Shown here piece after piece: positions 7,488-15,367 of a DNA stretch of 25,064 nt; position 1 is the stretch's first letter, and every line of letters begins with the position of its first letter. Under the pieces are notes generated by a model that made no database searches, was not told the DNA's origin, and worked only from the letters and a program-made list of their open reading frames with translations. Made by a program: the position numbers and the translations under genes. Source of the stretch: a virus. The DNA is taken from positions 1-25,064 of IMG/VR virus record IMGVR_UViG_3300027906_001473; one strand, given 5' to 3'.

Positions 7488-8511
7488 TGTAGGAAATATA
7501 ACAGAACTTAACGGTAGCGGAAGAGTCGTAAGGGATAAAACCTTTGACGCTTCTCTATCATTTAATATAAATAGTTTTGATAATGTCCAGACTTCTAATG
7601 GGAGACTGGGCATTACCTTCTTGGATGATAGTCAAGTTAGATTGACTGAACATTCACAATTAATAATAGATGAATTTATCTATGACCCTGACCCATCTAA
7701 ATCTAAGATGGCTCTACAGTTTGCTAGTGGAACTGCAAGGTTTATTACTGGCAAGCTATCAACAATAAACAAAGAAAACATCTTCATAAAGACTCCTTCT
7801 GCAACAGTTGGAATTAGAGGAACAGACTTTACTGTAACGGTAGATGAACTGGGCCGAAGTTTAATTATATTATTACCTGATGATGATGGATTACCTAGTG
7901 GCGAAATAATTGTTTCTACTGCTATGGGACAGGTTGTTTTAAATAAACCTTACCAAGCTACAACAGTTTCCGTATTTGAATCTGAGCCTACTAAACCAGT
8001 TATCCTTGACTTAACACTTGAGTTAATTGATAACATGTTAATCGTAAATCCACCAAAGGAAAGTATAAGTGAACAAGGAGAAGATGGAAACAATAATACT
8101 AATAGCATTCTGGATGTTGACCTTCTGGAGTTCGATGATTTAGAAGTAGATTATCTTGCCGAAGATGAGTTAGAGTTTACAGAATTAGATATTAATTATC
8201 TTGATGTAAATTTTTTGGAAGACTTGTTAGATATAATAGAAGATATTAATGAGTTAGAACAAACAGAAACTATTTTAAATACTAGCTTAGACTTAAAAGG
8301 TACTCAGCTAGGGTATGACTCTTCGACTCAAATAAATACTTTTGTTACAGATAATTTTATAACTTTCTATAAAACTCTAGAAGATACTATAAGATTAGAA
8401 CTAGATAAATCAAATGCTTACACCGTCATTATGATACAAAATGGTAAGAGTACGCAGATTATAGTTAATGGTGGTGGTAACTCTACTATCAAAATTACAC
8501 AAGGAAACTAA
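7402..8511 (+). CDS. Secreted FecR-domain protein with acidic C-terminal region
   Basis: A signal peptide (MIGLKYFLLATMVLSAS) leads into a FecR-type domain. Hallmarks are VASVGNITELNGSG, TSNGRLGITFLDDSQVRL, the IDEFIYDPDPSKSKMALQFASGTARFITG block and IKTPSATVGIRGTDF. Such exported FecR proteins commonly sit beside CHASE2-adenylate cyclase genes, which supports a pair with the next gene. After about residue 225 there is a Leu/Asp/Glu-rich acidic stretch, then a beta-type end (VIMIQNGKSTQIIVNGGGN, then TIKITQGN) resembling curlin units. The ATG at 7402 is preferred; an in-frame TTG at 7396 would add two residues. Either way the signal peptide lies within the last ~86-92 bases of the curlin gene. 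A periplasmic or surface ligand/partner-sensing role is inferred; it is not the full transmembrane FecR anti-sigma factor. Confidence 0.85.
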   Translation: MIGLKYFLLATMVLSASFKMMAEPQSVASVGNITELNGSGRVVRDKTFDASLSFNINSFDNVQTSNGRLGITFLDDSQVRLTEHSQLIIDEFIYDPDPSKSKMALQFASGTARFITGKLSTINKENIFIKTPSATVGIRGTDFTVTVDELGRSLIILLPDDDGLPSGEIIVSTAMGQVVLNKPYQATTVSVFESEPTKPVILDLTLELIDNMLIVNPPKESISEQGEDGNNNTNSILDVDLLEFDDLEVDYLAEDELEFTELDINYLDVNFLEDLLDIIEDINELEQTETILNTSLDLKGTQLGYDSSTQINTFVTDNFITFYKTLEDTIRLELDKSNAYTVIMIQNGKSTQIIVNGGGNSTIKITQGN

Positions 8512-8512
8512 G

Positions 8513-10315
8513 ATGAGATGGAATGCTTTATTAATAGGTCTATTATCTATACCATTATTATTTAATGCAGTTCCTTTAGAGATACTACGACTTAAAACTT
8601 TTGATAACTTTATAGAAACTCCTGAACCTACAGGATATTTTTCTATTCTAAATATAGATGAAGACTTTATTAATGAACAAGGAGGCTATCCTTTACCTCG
8701 TTCCGTACTTGGTGACATACACCAGGAACTACTAAGTAAAGGAGCATTAGGTGTTGGATGGGTTATGTTATTTCCTCACCCAGATAGAATGAAAGGAGAT
8801 GAGGAGTTTAGTTATTCTTTATCTTTAAGTCCTAGTGTCATAGCTATGCCTGAAGTAGATAATGGTTTATATCCTAAGACACATGGAACAGTTATTAAAG
8901 GACCATTAGTAGAGATAAACAAAGCTCCGGGCTTTCTTGAAAATATTGACATACTAAAGAAGTCTGCAAATCAAGGAGCTATATCTGCACCAGTTGAGGT
9001 TGATAATTTGGTAAGACAAATACCTCTATTGCAACAGACACCTGATGGATGGGTAGCTTCTTTTGGTACTGAAGTTTTAAAGATACTTGGTGGAGGAAAT
9101 ACTTATCAAATTATTACTAATGAAAGTGGGATAGAGATGATAAGAGTTAGAGGATTAGAACCTATACCTACAGATAGAGTAGGAAGGAAGTGGATATCCT
9201 GGGTTGATACACCACAAACAAACTTGAAAGAAATGGATGTTGCTAATAAGTTTGTATTCGTAGGCTTCACAGCAAAAGGAATATCACCTCAGTTGGCTAC
9301 ACCAGTAGGATTATTAGAGCCTCATAAAATTCAGGCCGCATTAGCTGAGAGTATATTATTACCTACTCCAGTTATTCCTGATTACAGATTACTAGCAGAA
9401 TTAACTTTACTATTAGTATCTACATTTCTTATTGGTTTTATTATAAGAGTTTCTGGAATTACGATAGGAGTAATAGGAGCAGGCTTTCTATTATCAGGCG
9501 TTGGTTATGGTGGGTATTATTTAATACAGAATAATTTATTAATAGATGTTACATGGAGTCTAATAAGTATGACACTTTTAGGTACTCAGCAATTCTATTT
9601 AAACTTTAGAAAACAATTCAAGCTTAGACAACAAATTAAAAAACAATTTGAAACATACCTAGACCCAAGACAAGTTGAAGCATTACAAAAAAATCCTGGA
9701 CTACTGAAGCTTGGAGGTGAGAGAAAAGAATTATCATTCCTCTTTACAGATATCATGGGCTTTACTCCAGTCTCAGAAGTCTTTAAAAATAATGATGACC
9801 CAGAAGGATTAGTAGAATTAATTAATACTTATCTTAATACAATGACAAATATTATATTAGCTAATGGAGGAACCATAGATAAATATATGGGTGATTGTAT
9901 CATGGCTTTTTGGAATGCTCCTATTGATTGTAAGAACCATGCAGAACTGGCAATTAAATCTGCAATAGAAATAGAAGCAGCTACGATAGAATTAAATAAA
10001 CAATTTAAAGAACAAGGATTAAAACTACCTCCAATTAATGTAGGGACTGGAGTTAATTCAGGAACTTGTATTGTTGGGAATATGGGTAGTGAAACTAGGT
10101 TTGATTATTCTGTGGTAGGGGATGCGGTGAACTTGGCCGCTAGATTAGAAGCTACGGCTGGTAGAAATGATTACAAACAATGGAAAGTAATTATATCTGA
10201 GTACACAAAAGAGTTGGCCGGGGATTGTTTTGAGTATGAAAAGATAGATAGCATACTTGTTAAGGGTAAATCAGAACCAATTACTATATATTTTCCTAAA
10301 ATGCAGGTGAATTAG
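8513..10315 (+). CDS. CHASE2-domain class III adenylate cyclase
   Basis: Makes cAMP from ATP under control of an extracytoplasmic sensor. Residues 4-22 form TM1. Residues ~25-285 are a CHASE2 domain (SILNIDEDFIN, then GYPLPRSVLGDIHQELLSKGALGVGW). Three TM helices follow (about 292-312, 314-335, 343-360). The cytoplasmic cyclase domain spans ~405-595. Catalytic residues appear complete: metal Asp413 (FTDIMGFT) and Asp461 (KYMGD), adenine-selecting Lys457 and Asp531, and transition-state Asn540 and Arg544 (GDAVNLAARLE). This predicts an active adenylate rather than guanylate cyclase. Start ATG 8513 has AAGGAAAC eight bases upstream, two bases after the fecR stop; an ATG at 8468 would add 15 poor residues. 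Last plus-strand gene before the convergent junction. Confidence 0.92.
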   Translation: MRWNALLIGLLSIPLLFNAVPLEILRLKTFDNFIETPEPTGYFSILNIDEDFINEQGGYPLPRSVLGDIHQELLSKGALGVGWVMLFPHPDRMKGDEEFSYSLSLSPSVIAMPEVDNGLYPKTHGTVIKGPLVEINKAPGFLENIDILKKSANQGAISAPVEVDNLVRQIPLLQQTPDGWVASFGTEVLKILGGGNTYQIITNESGIEMIRVRGLEPIPTDRVGRKWISWVDTPQTNLKEMDVANKFVFVGFTAKGISPQLATPVGLLEPHKIQAALAESILLPTPVIPDYRLLAELTLLLVSTFLIGFIIRVSGITIGVIGAGFLLSGVGYGGYYLIQNNLLIDVTWSLISMTLLGTQQFYLNFRKQFKLRQQIKKQFETYLDPRQVEALQKNPGLLKLGGERKELSFLFTDIMGFTPVSEVFKNNDDPEGLVELINTYLNTMTNIILANGGTIDKYMGDCIMAFWNAPIDCKNHAELAIKSAIEIEAATIELNKQFKEQGLKLPPINVGTGVNSGTCIVGNMGSETRFDYSVVGDAVNLAARLEATAGRNDYKQWKVIISEYTKELAGDCFEYEKIDSILVKGKSEPITIYFPKMQVN

Positions 10316-10406
10316 TCTAAATCCTATTAGACGAACACAGAAGCCCTTGGTTAAACTTTAATACTTTCCGAGGCCTAGGTATTACTTAGGTCCTTTCTGT
10401 TTAACC
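10315..10406. terminator. Nested hairpins in the convergent gap, likely terminator region
   Basis: Three inverted repeats: GTCTAA/TTAGAC (10315-10320 with 10327-10332, overlapping the cyclase stop codon); an outer GGTTAAAC/GTTTAACC (10349-10356 with 10399-10406, perfect 8 bp); and inside it CCTAGGT/ACTTAGG (10374-10380 with 10384-10390, one G-U, 3-nt loop) followed on the plus strand by TCCTTTCTGTTT. A T5 run at 10427-10431 follows downstream behind a weak 4-bp stem. Position between converging operons suggests transcription termination; the U-tracts are imperfect, so efficiency is uncertain. Confidence 0.55.
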
Positions 10407-10432
10407 TGAGCGATTCTATGAGGTCGTTTTTG

Positions 10433-10654
10433 TTATAAAGCTTGAATTTCTTTCTGTAAATACAAATGTAGTGGTTTTAACTTAGCATCTGCTCTTTCGA
10501 TAAGAGTTCTTATAATTTTCTTATCATGTTCCGCAAAAATACTATCAACTTTATCTGTTGGGAAGGCTGATATTTCTGAAACTATCTTTCCTTCTGGTGT
10601 TAGGAGGACTTTAAAACTAATTAAGTTCCCTTCTTCTCTTGTTCTCTTCTTCAT
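10433..10654 (-). CDS. Small hypothetical phage protein
   Basis: A 73-aa protein starting MKKRTREEG with a basic N-terminus, a short beta-type centre (FKVLLTPEGKIVSEI) and a charged C-terminal helix. No signal peptide, TM segment or known motif. It is the last gene of the minus-strand arm and overlaps the cytidylyltransferase gene by 4 nt (ATGA), so it is probably co-translated with it. Function unknown. Confidence 0.6.
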   Translation of the reverse strand: MKKRTREEGNLISFKVLLTPEGKIVSEISAFPTDKVDSIFAEHDKKIIRTLIERADAKLKPLHLYLQKEIQAL

Positions 10655-11052
10655 TTTACTTTATTCCTTAATTCAGTAGTGCTGAAATTGTGTTTTCTTT
10701 TATTATAATAAACAGAAATACCTCTAACCTTACAAATTTCTTTTCCAGTAAACCATTTATCTTTATACTCTTCTCCTATTATCCTTACATCAATAGGTAA
10801 AGTATTTAATATATCTTCTAATTCTTTTTCTGTATTGTAGACAATAGTATCATCTACCCATTTAACCGCTTTAACTTGTAGCTGTCTTTCAACTATACTT
10901 TGAACAGGTTTATTTTTATTAGGCCTGTCTACTGAGGGGTCAGTCTGTATCGCCACAAGTAAATGCTCACATTCTTGCTTAGCTTCTTCGAACATAACCA
11001 CATGTCCTGCATGTAGTAAATCAAAAGCTCCACAAGTTATCCCTCTTATCAA
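10651..11052 (-). CDS. Cytidylyltransferase-like nucleotidyltransferase (TagD/GCT type)
   Basis: A 133-aa protein of the HxGH nucleotidyltransferase family, close in length to glycerol-3-phosphate cytidylyltransferase (about 130 aa). It has CGAFDLLHAGHV with His14 and His17 for CTP phosphates, an RPNKNKPVQSIVERQ segment, IIGEEYKDK, and a C-terminal STTELR motif (residues 124-129). These enzymes activate a phosphorylated alcohol or sugar as a CDP (or ADP) conjugate. The substrate cannot be read from sequence. The start is a TTG directly after the nrdB stop, with GAGGAG about six bases before it; no ATG precedes the catalytic motif. It may feed envelope or glycan modification together with the FkbM and 2OG enzymes upstream in the operon. 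Confidence 0.85.
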   Translation of the reverse strand: MIRGITCGAFDLLHAGHVVMFEEAKQECEHLLVAIQTDPSVDRPNKNKPVQSIVERQLQVKAVKWVDDTIVYNTEKELEDILNTLPIDVRIIGEEYKDKWFTGKEICKVRGISVYYNKRKHNFSTTELRNKVK

Positions 11053-12039
11053 CTAAAACTCCTCTCCCTCTTCCATATTAGAGAAGGTTATATTATTCTG
11101 TCTACCTCTAAGCCCGGCTTTCATATAAGTGGTAGCTCTTCCCTCAAAGAAGTTCTGATGTTCTACACCCATGACTTCATCAATCCATAGTAATGGGTTC
11201 TCTCTTTGGTCATAGTTTGTTTTCAATCCTAACTGAAGTAATCTTCTATCAGCTATATATCTATTATAAGCATACATATCTTTCTTAGTTAAGCCCTGCA
11301 AATCACCCATATCAAATACTAAATCTAAAAACTTATCTTCTAACTTAACCATCTCTCTACATATTTGATATAGCTCAGCTTTAAAATCATCTGTCCATAT
11401 CTCAATGTTCTCCTGGATAAATTCTCTAAAGAGTTTAGTCATAGCTTCAACATGTAAAGATTCATCACGAATAGAATAAGTAACTATCTGCCCCATTCCT
11501 TTCATCTTTCCAAACCTTGGGAAGTTTAAGAGGATAGCGAAGCTACTAAATAATTGTAGCCCTTCCGTAAAAGCCGAGTAAACTGCTAGGGTTTTAGCAA
11601 TAGTTTTCTTATCAGATTTAAGAGGTTTAAAGTTACTAACATAATCATGCTTGTTTGACATCTCTTCATAATCTGCAAAAGCTTTATACTCATTGTCTGG
11701 CATTCCTACAGTATCTAATAATAAACTATAAGCATCCTGGTGTATGCCTTCCATGTTTGCAAAGGAACCCATCATCATCCTTGCTTCAGGCTTCTTAAAG
11801 ATAGGAATGTATTTATCAAAGTAACCGCTAGCTACATCAACATCTGACTGAGTGAACAGTCTAAATATTTGTGTTAATAAATATCTTTCCTGCTCACTAA
11901 CATCTTGCCAATCCTTAACATCTGTGTGTAACGGTACAGACTCAGGCATCCAGTGCATTTGGTTTTGTATTTTATAATAATCATACATCCAAGGGTATTC
12001 AAAAGGTTTATAATAATCCCTAGTTTTTAACAAAGCCAT
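11053..12039 (-). CDS. nrdB: Class I ribonucleotide reductase, small (beta) subunit
   Basis: Holds the diiron-tyrosyl radical needed by NrdA to reduce ribonucleotides to deoxyribonucleotides. The 328-aa length is normal for the family. Metal ligands match: Asp66, Glu97 and His100 (NMEGIH), Glu159 (FTEGLQLF), Glu193 and His196 (RDESLH). Tyr104, seven residues after Glu97, corresponds to the radical Tyr122 of E. coli NrdB, so this is a tyrosyl-radical enzyme rather than the Phe-containing class Ic type. AGGAG lies before the ATG. It is separated from nrdA by a methyltransferase and an oxygenase gene, all in the same direction. It supplies dNTPs for phage DNA synthesis. Confidence 0.95.
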   Translation of the reverse strand: MALLKTRDYYKPFEYPWMYDYYKIQNQMHWMPESVPLHTDVKDWQDVSEQERYLLTQIFRLFTQSDVDVASGYFDKYIPIFKKPEARMMMGSFANMEGIHQDAYSLLLDTVGMPDNEYKAFADYEEMSNKHDYVSNFKPLKSDKKTIAKTLAVYSAFTEGLQLFSSFAILLNFPRFGKMKGMGQIVTYSIRDESLHVEAMTKLFREFIQENIEIWTDDFKAELYQICREMVKLEDKFLDLVFDMGDLQGLTKKDMYAYNRYIADRRLLQLGLKTNYDQRENPLLWIDEVMGVEHQNFFEGRATTYMKAGLRGRQNNITFSNMEEGEEF

Positions 12040-12048
12040 AAAAATCTC

Positions 12049-12642
12049 CTATCTAAAATGTTTTCCTTCTACCCATGCAACTAAAGTTCTTCTAGTTCCT
12101 CTCACTACAGGTGTTACCCTATGTAATAAAAAGGAAGGGAATATTAAAATACTACCTTTTTTTCTTAACGAATCCCTGTCACAAGAATTTCCTGTGCCGT
12201 CATTCAATTCAAAATCTCCTCCTTCATACTCACTACCATCTGAAAGTTGAACAGTTATGCTTAACTTTCTATGATAAGCATTAGGAGTTTCAATGAAGGT
12301 ATCAATATGCCAATCATAATGGTCCCCTCCTCCTTCATAAATTGTGTATTGAACACTATCTAAATAATTTACATCGAATGCAAAGTTACTTCTATTGGCC
12401 GCATTAATAAAATTCCAAAGCTTTCCCTGGACAAATCCCCATAAATCTCTATGCTCATAGGAAGCTGAATCTATAAAACCTGTTTTACTTTTCCTTATAC
12501 TGTTTTCAACTATACCTGAAGAACTATTTGTTGTCTCTCCTACAATAGCTGACTTTATATCTAGTAATCTTTCCGCCTCATCTGCTATGAAATCACATTC
12601 TTGACTAGCTAAGCCACTTTCAAAAATCATATGACTCTTCAT
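12049..12642 (-). CDS. 2-oxoglutarate/Fe(II)-dependent oxygenase (prolyl-4-hydroxylase-like)
   Basis: A 197-aa dioxygenase with the iron triad His112, Asp114 (YDWHIDTF) and His174 (FPSFLLHRV), and an Arg in RGTRRTLVAW for the 2-oxoglutarate carboxylate. Order and spacing (YEGGGDHYDWHID, then GGDFEL, then GSILIFPS) match P4H/PKHD-type oxygenases common in marine phages. The substrate is unknown; protein side chains, nucleobases or small molecules are all possible. It overlaps the FkbM methyltransferase gene by one base (TAATG) and sits inside the nrdA-nrdB interval. Confidence 0.88.
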   Translation of the reverse strand: MKSHMIFESGLASQECDFIADEAERLLDIKSAIVGETTNSSSGIVENSIRKSKTGFIDSASYEHRDLWGFVQGKLWNFINAANRSNFAFDVNYLDSVQYTIYEGGGDHYDWHIDTFIETPNAYHRKLSITVQLSDGSEYEGGDFELNDGTGNSCDRDSLRKKGSILIFPSFLLHRVTPVVRGTRRTLVAWVEGKHFR

Positions 12643-13208
12643 TATCTAACTCCGTAAATATCATCTCTTTCTGTCCATGTCATATACCCATTACTTTGTA
12701 GTATCTGAACAGCTTTTATATCATCTATATGTTTATGTTCTATCTTTATAAATGTAGGTTTAATTCTCCAGGAATAATCTTCTAATAGATTCATCTCATG
12801 TCCTTCCATATCCATCTTTAAAAAATCTATTTCCTCTATATTGTTTTCCAAGAGAACGGTATCTAATCTTTTACAATTAACTTCTATAACCTCAGACAGA
12901 TACTCTTCCCTACTCCATAATTCATATTCAAAAATCCTACCGCCTTTATGGTTCTCATCTACTATAGAAGACATACCTCTTATAGCTCTATCAGGATAAT
13001 CTTGTTTAGATATTCCTATCTTAATTGTTCCATCATAATCTGAAACAGCGTAATCTAATGTAGTAATGTTTGAATACTCTTTCATAAACTTAACCATACG
13101 CTCATATGCTAAAGGGTTAGGCTCTATCATTAATCCTTTCCATCCTCTATCAGCTAAAGGCTTGCAAGTATCAAAGTCACATGTTCCTATTTCTATAAAT
13201 GTCTTCAT
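12642..13208 (-). CDS. FkbM-family SAM-dependent methyltransferase
   Basis: A 188-aa methyltransferase. The SAM-binding start is IEIGTCDFDTCKPLADRGWKG followed by IEPNP (acidic residue for the ribose). Later blocks are YAVSDYDGTI, CKRLDTVLLEN and DFLKMDMEGHE, the last being the FkbM signature. FkbM enzymes usually O-methylate sugars or secondary metabolites. It is short, lacking N-terminal additions. It overlaps nrdA by 4 nt (ATGA) and the oxygenase gene by 1 nt, so all three are translated from one message. A role in modifying host or virion glycans is possible but unproven. Confidence 0.85.
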   Translation of the reverse strand: MKTFIEIGTCDFDTCKPLADRGWKGLMIEPNPLAYERMVKFMKEYSNITTLDYAVSDYDGTIKIGISKQDYPDRAIRGMSSIVDENHKGGRIFEYELWSREEYLSEVIEVNCKRLDTVLLENNIEEIDFLKMDMEGHEMNLLEDYSWRIKPTFIKIEHKHIDDIKAVQILQSNGYMTWTERDDIYGVR

Positions 13209-15100
13209 CCTTCACACGCTATACATTCACTATCATCTAATTTTATTCTTGGAATTTTAATATTCACATTCTCTACATTCCGGGCCGCATTAGACCTGAA
13301 GTAATACAATGATTTTAGTTTGTGCATTCCATACCAATGAACATCATTAACATACTGCATATATTCATCATGTACTTCTTGGTCCTCAGTAGTCTTAGGT
13401 AAAGTAAAGAATAGATTAACTGACTGAGCTTGACAAATATACTGTTGCCTTTGGTGAGCATGTTCAACAATCCATATCTGATTTATTTCATTTGCTGTTT
13501 TGAAAATCTCTTTCTCTTCATCTGTTAATATATCTAACTGTTGGACTGAACCTTCATTAGCAGATATGTCCTTCCAAACTTCTTCAAGTTTTTTATGAGA
13601 TAATTTTTTAGTTTCTAATACTCTTCCCAAGTATTTATTTTTAACCTGGTAGCTACCTGAGAGAGTTTTATGAGTATATGCGTTAGCCCTAAAAGGCTCA
13701 ATGCTAGGGGAAGTACCGCTACAGATAATACCAGAGCTAGCATTAGGAGCAATAGCGAGAAGATGAGCATTCCTGTAGCCTGTGCCAAGGACATCAGGAG
13801 CCTCACCCCTTTCTCTTGCCAAGAGTCCAGAAGCTTTTGATGCTTTTTCTTTAATGTGTTTAAATGCTTTATTGTTAAAACCAACTGCGAATATCCCTTC
13901 GAAAGCAATACCTTTAGACTGGAGATAAGCATGGAACCCCATAGCCCCAAGACCAACGCTGCGTTCCCTATATGCTGAGTAAGCTGACTTAGAATATCCC
14001 TCCTTCTCGTTGTAAACATAGTTCTTAAACCTTTTAAAATCCGCACTTCTTCCTCCTAGATATGTAGTATCTACTGCGTTGTCAATATAATGTTCTAATA
14101 TATTGTCCAACATTGTTATTAAATCTTGTATAAATAAAGGATGCTCAGACCAATCATCATAATGTTCTAAGTTTACGGAGGATAAACAACAGACTGCTGT
14201 CCTTTCTTCGTTAGTAGCTAATGTTATTTCTGAACATAAATTACTTTGCTTTATTTCTAATCCTAAATCCTTTTGTGTTTTAGGCATAGCCTCATTACAG
14301 GTATCTACATTCAACATATAAGGCTCTCCTGTCTCGGCCCTGGCTAATAGTATCTGCCACCATAGGTCTCTAGCTTTAACTATCTTCACAGCTTCTTTAG
14401 TTTTAGGGTCTATCAATCTCCAATCATCATCTATCTCTACAGCTTTAAGGAAAGCATTAGTAATATTTATTCCGTTATGTAAGTTTAAACATTTCCTATT
14501 TATATCTCCTCCACTTTCTTTTCTTATATTAATAAACTCTTCTACTTCAGGATGACTTATATCTAAGTAGGCCGCATAAGAACCTCTCCTGGTAGTACCT
14601 TGGTTGAAGGCTAACATTTGAGAATCGACTACATGTAGGAAAGGAATACTTCCAGTAGAACGAGAGCCATGAGCAGTAGATATACCGTTACTCCTAACAC
14701 TTCCCCAATATCCACCAATGCCTCCACCTGAACTTGCGAGCCAAATGTTTTCATCATAATGAGCAGATAGACCACTCCTACTGTCAGGTACATGATTAAG
14801 AAAGCAACTGATAGGAAGCCCACGAGTTGTACCTCCGTTACTAAGAATAGGAGTGCTAAACATGAACCAACGATTGGAACTGTAGTCATAAAGTCTTTGA
14901 GCCAATTCAAAATCAGTCTCACCTTTGAAGGTGGCTCCGTAGACGGAGGCTCTTGCGAATGCTTCTTGTGCATGTGTTTCTCCTTCCCAAAAGTATCTAT
15001 CTTTGAGAGTATCTAAACTAAATTTATCAAAGGTTTTTTCCCTTTCATAATCTATTTCAATTCCCAAGTAGGTCTTGGTCCCTATCTTATCTTCAGTCAT
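13205..15100 (-). CDS. nrdA: Class I ribonucleotide reductase, large (alpha) subunit
   Basis: Catalytic subunit that reduces NDPs to dNDPs. Seen: PISCFLNHV (first redox Cys), NLCSEI (the Asn-x-Cys-x-Glu site with the thiyl Cys), AVCCLSSVNL (second redox Cys), SGTSPSIEPF, and a C-terminal ECIACEG Cys pair that passes electrons from thioredoxin or glutaredoxin. At 631 aa it is shorter than E. coli NrdA (761) and begins without an ATP-cone, so dATP feedback inhibition through a cone is probably missing. ATG 15100 is chosen because GGGAAAGG lies four bases before it; the ATG at 15115 would contain that site within its own coding sequence. The start overlaps the upstream gene. Confidence 0.95.
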   Translation of the reverse strand: MTEDKIGTKTYLGIEIDYEREKTFDKFSLDTLKDRYFWEGETHAQEAFARASVYGATFKGETDFELAQRLYDYSSNRWFMFSTPILSNGGTTRGLPISCFLNHVPDSRSGLSAHYDENIWLASSGGGIGGYWGSVRSNGISTAHGSRSTGSIPFLHVVDSQMLAFNQGTTRRGSYAAYLDISHPEVEEFINIRKESGGDINRKCLNLHNGINITNAFLKAVEIDDDWRLIDPKTKEAVKIVKARDLWWQILLARAETGEPYMLNVDTCNEAMPKTQKDLGLEIKQSNLCSEITLATNEERTAVCCLSSVNLEHYDDWSEHPLFIQDLITMLDNILEHYIDNAVDTTYLGGRSADFKRFKNYVYNEKEGYSKSAYSAYRERSVGLGAMGFHAYLQSKGIAFEGIFAVGFNNKAFKHIKEKASKASGLLARERGEAPDVLGTGYRNAHLLAIAPNASSGIICSGTSPSIEPFRANAYTHKTLSGSYQVKNKYLGRVLETKKLSHKKLEEVWKDISANEGSVQQLDILTDEEKEIFKTANEINQIWIVEHAHQRQQYICQAQSVNLFFTLPKTTEDQEVHDEYMQYVNDVHWYGMHKLKSLYYFRSNAARNVENVNIKIPRIKLDDSECIACEG

Positions 15101-15365
15101 TATCCTTTCCCTCATCTAATACATACATAGTTATAATAGCGTAATGTATTATTTTCATTAGCTCTCTTCTCTTATTATCTTTCTTACCAAATCTCATAGC
15201 ATATTTCATTATGTTTCCAATACCAAAACTTTCTCCATGTCCTGCATCTATAATCATATCTGTTGCTTGATATTTACCATTACCATAATGAGCATCATAA
15301 GTTCTATCTATATAAGTTCTTATGTCTCTTAATACCTGGTCCTCATTAAATTTATATTTACTCAT
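15093..15365 (-). CDS. Small conserved phage protein, SaV-like/DUF3310-like
   Basis: A 90-aa protein with an RTYIDRTYDAHYGNGKYQATD start and a GIGNIMKYAMRFGKKDNKR core, matching the G-N-I-x-KY-x-x-R-x-G-K-K pattern of DUF3310/SaV-like phage proteins, sometimes loosely annotated as nucleotide kinases. No P-loop is visible, so kinase activity is not supported. It overlaps the nrdA start by 8 nt, suggesting translational coupling and a possible link to nucleotide metabolism. Confidence 0.6.
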   Translation of the reverse strand: MSKYKFNEDQVLRDIRTYIDRTYDAHYGNGKYQATDMIIDAGHGESFGIGNIMKYAMRFGKKDNKRRELMKIIHYAIITMYVLDEGKDND

Positions 15366-15367
15366 TT

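Noticed and set aside
8468-8512. Upstream ATG extending the cyclase by 15 residues
   Set aside because: The ATG at 8513 has a good AAGGAAAC site eight bases before it and begins a natural TM segment; the upstream ATG lacks a site and adds a non-hydrophobic stretch within fecR.
5530-10315. Host chromosomal island or chimeric contig explaining the curli/cyclase genes
   Set aside because: Base composition and tight overlaps match the neighbours, the cassette starts one base after a holin-like gene, and it ends at a convergent junction with phage genes. Read-level proof is not available to me, so this is unlikely rather than excluded.
10316-10432. tRNA or tRNA-derived attachment site in the convergent gap
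   Set aside because: Hairpins exist, but no acceptor stem, anticodon arm and T-loop can be laid out on either strand, and there is no integrase in the window.
14629-14973. Hydrophobic 114-aa minus-strand frame and a similar 143-aa frame at 13615-14046
   Set aside because: Both lie wholly inside nrdA in another frame, with nrdA motifs intact across them; the hydrophobicity comes from AT-rich codon shadowing.
15101-15115. ATG at 15115 as nrdA start
   Set aside because: The five extra codons contain the strong GGGAAAGG ribosome site belonging to the ATG at 15100.
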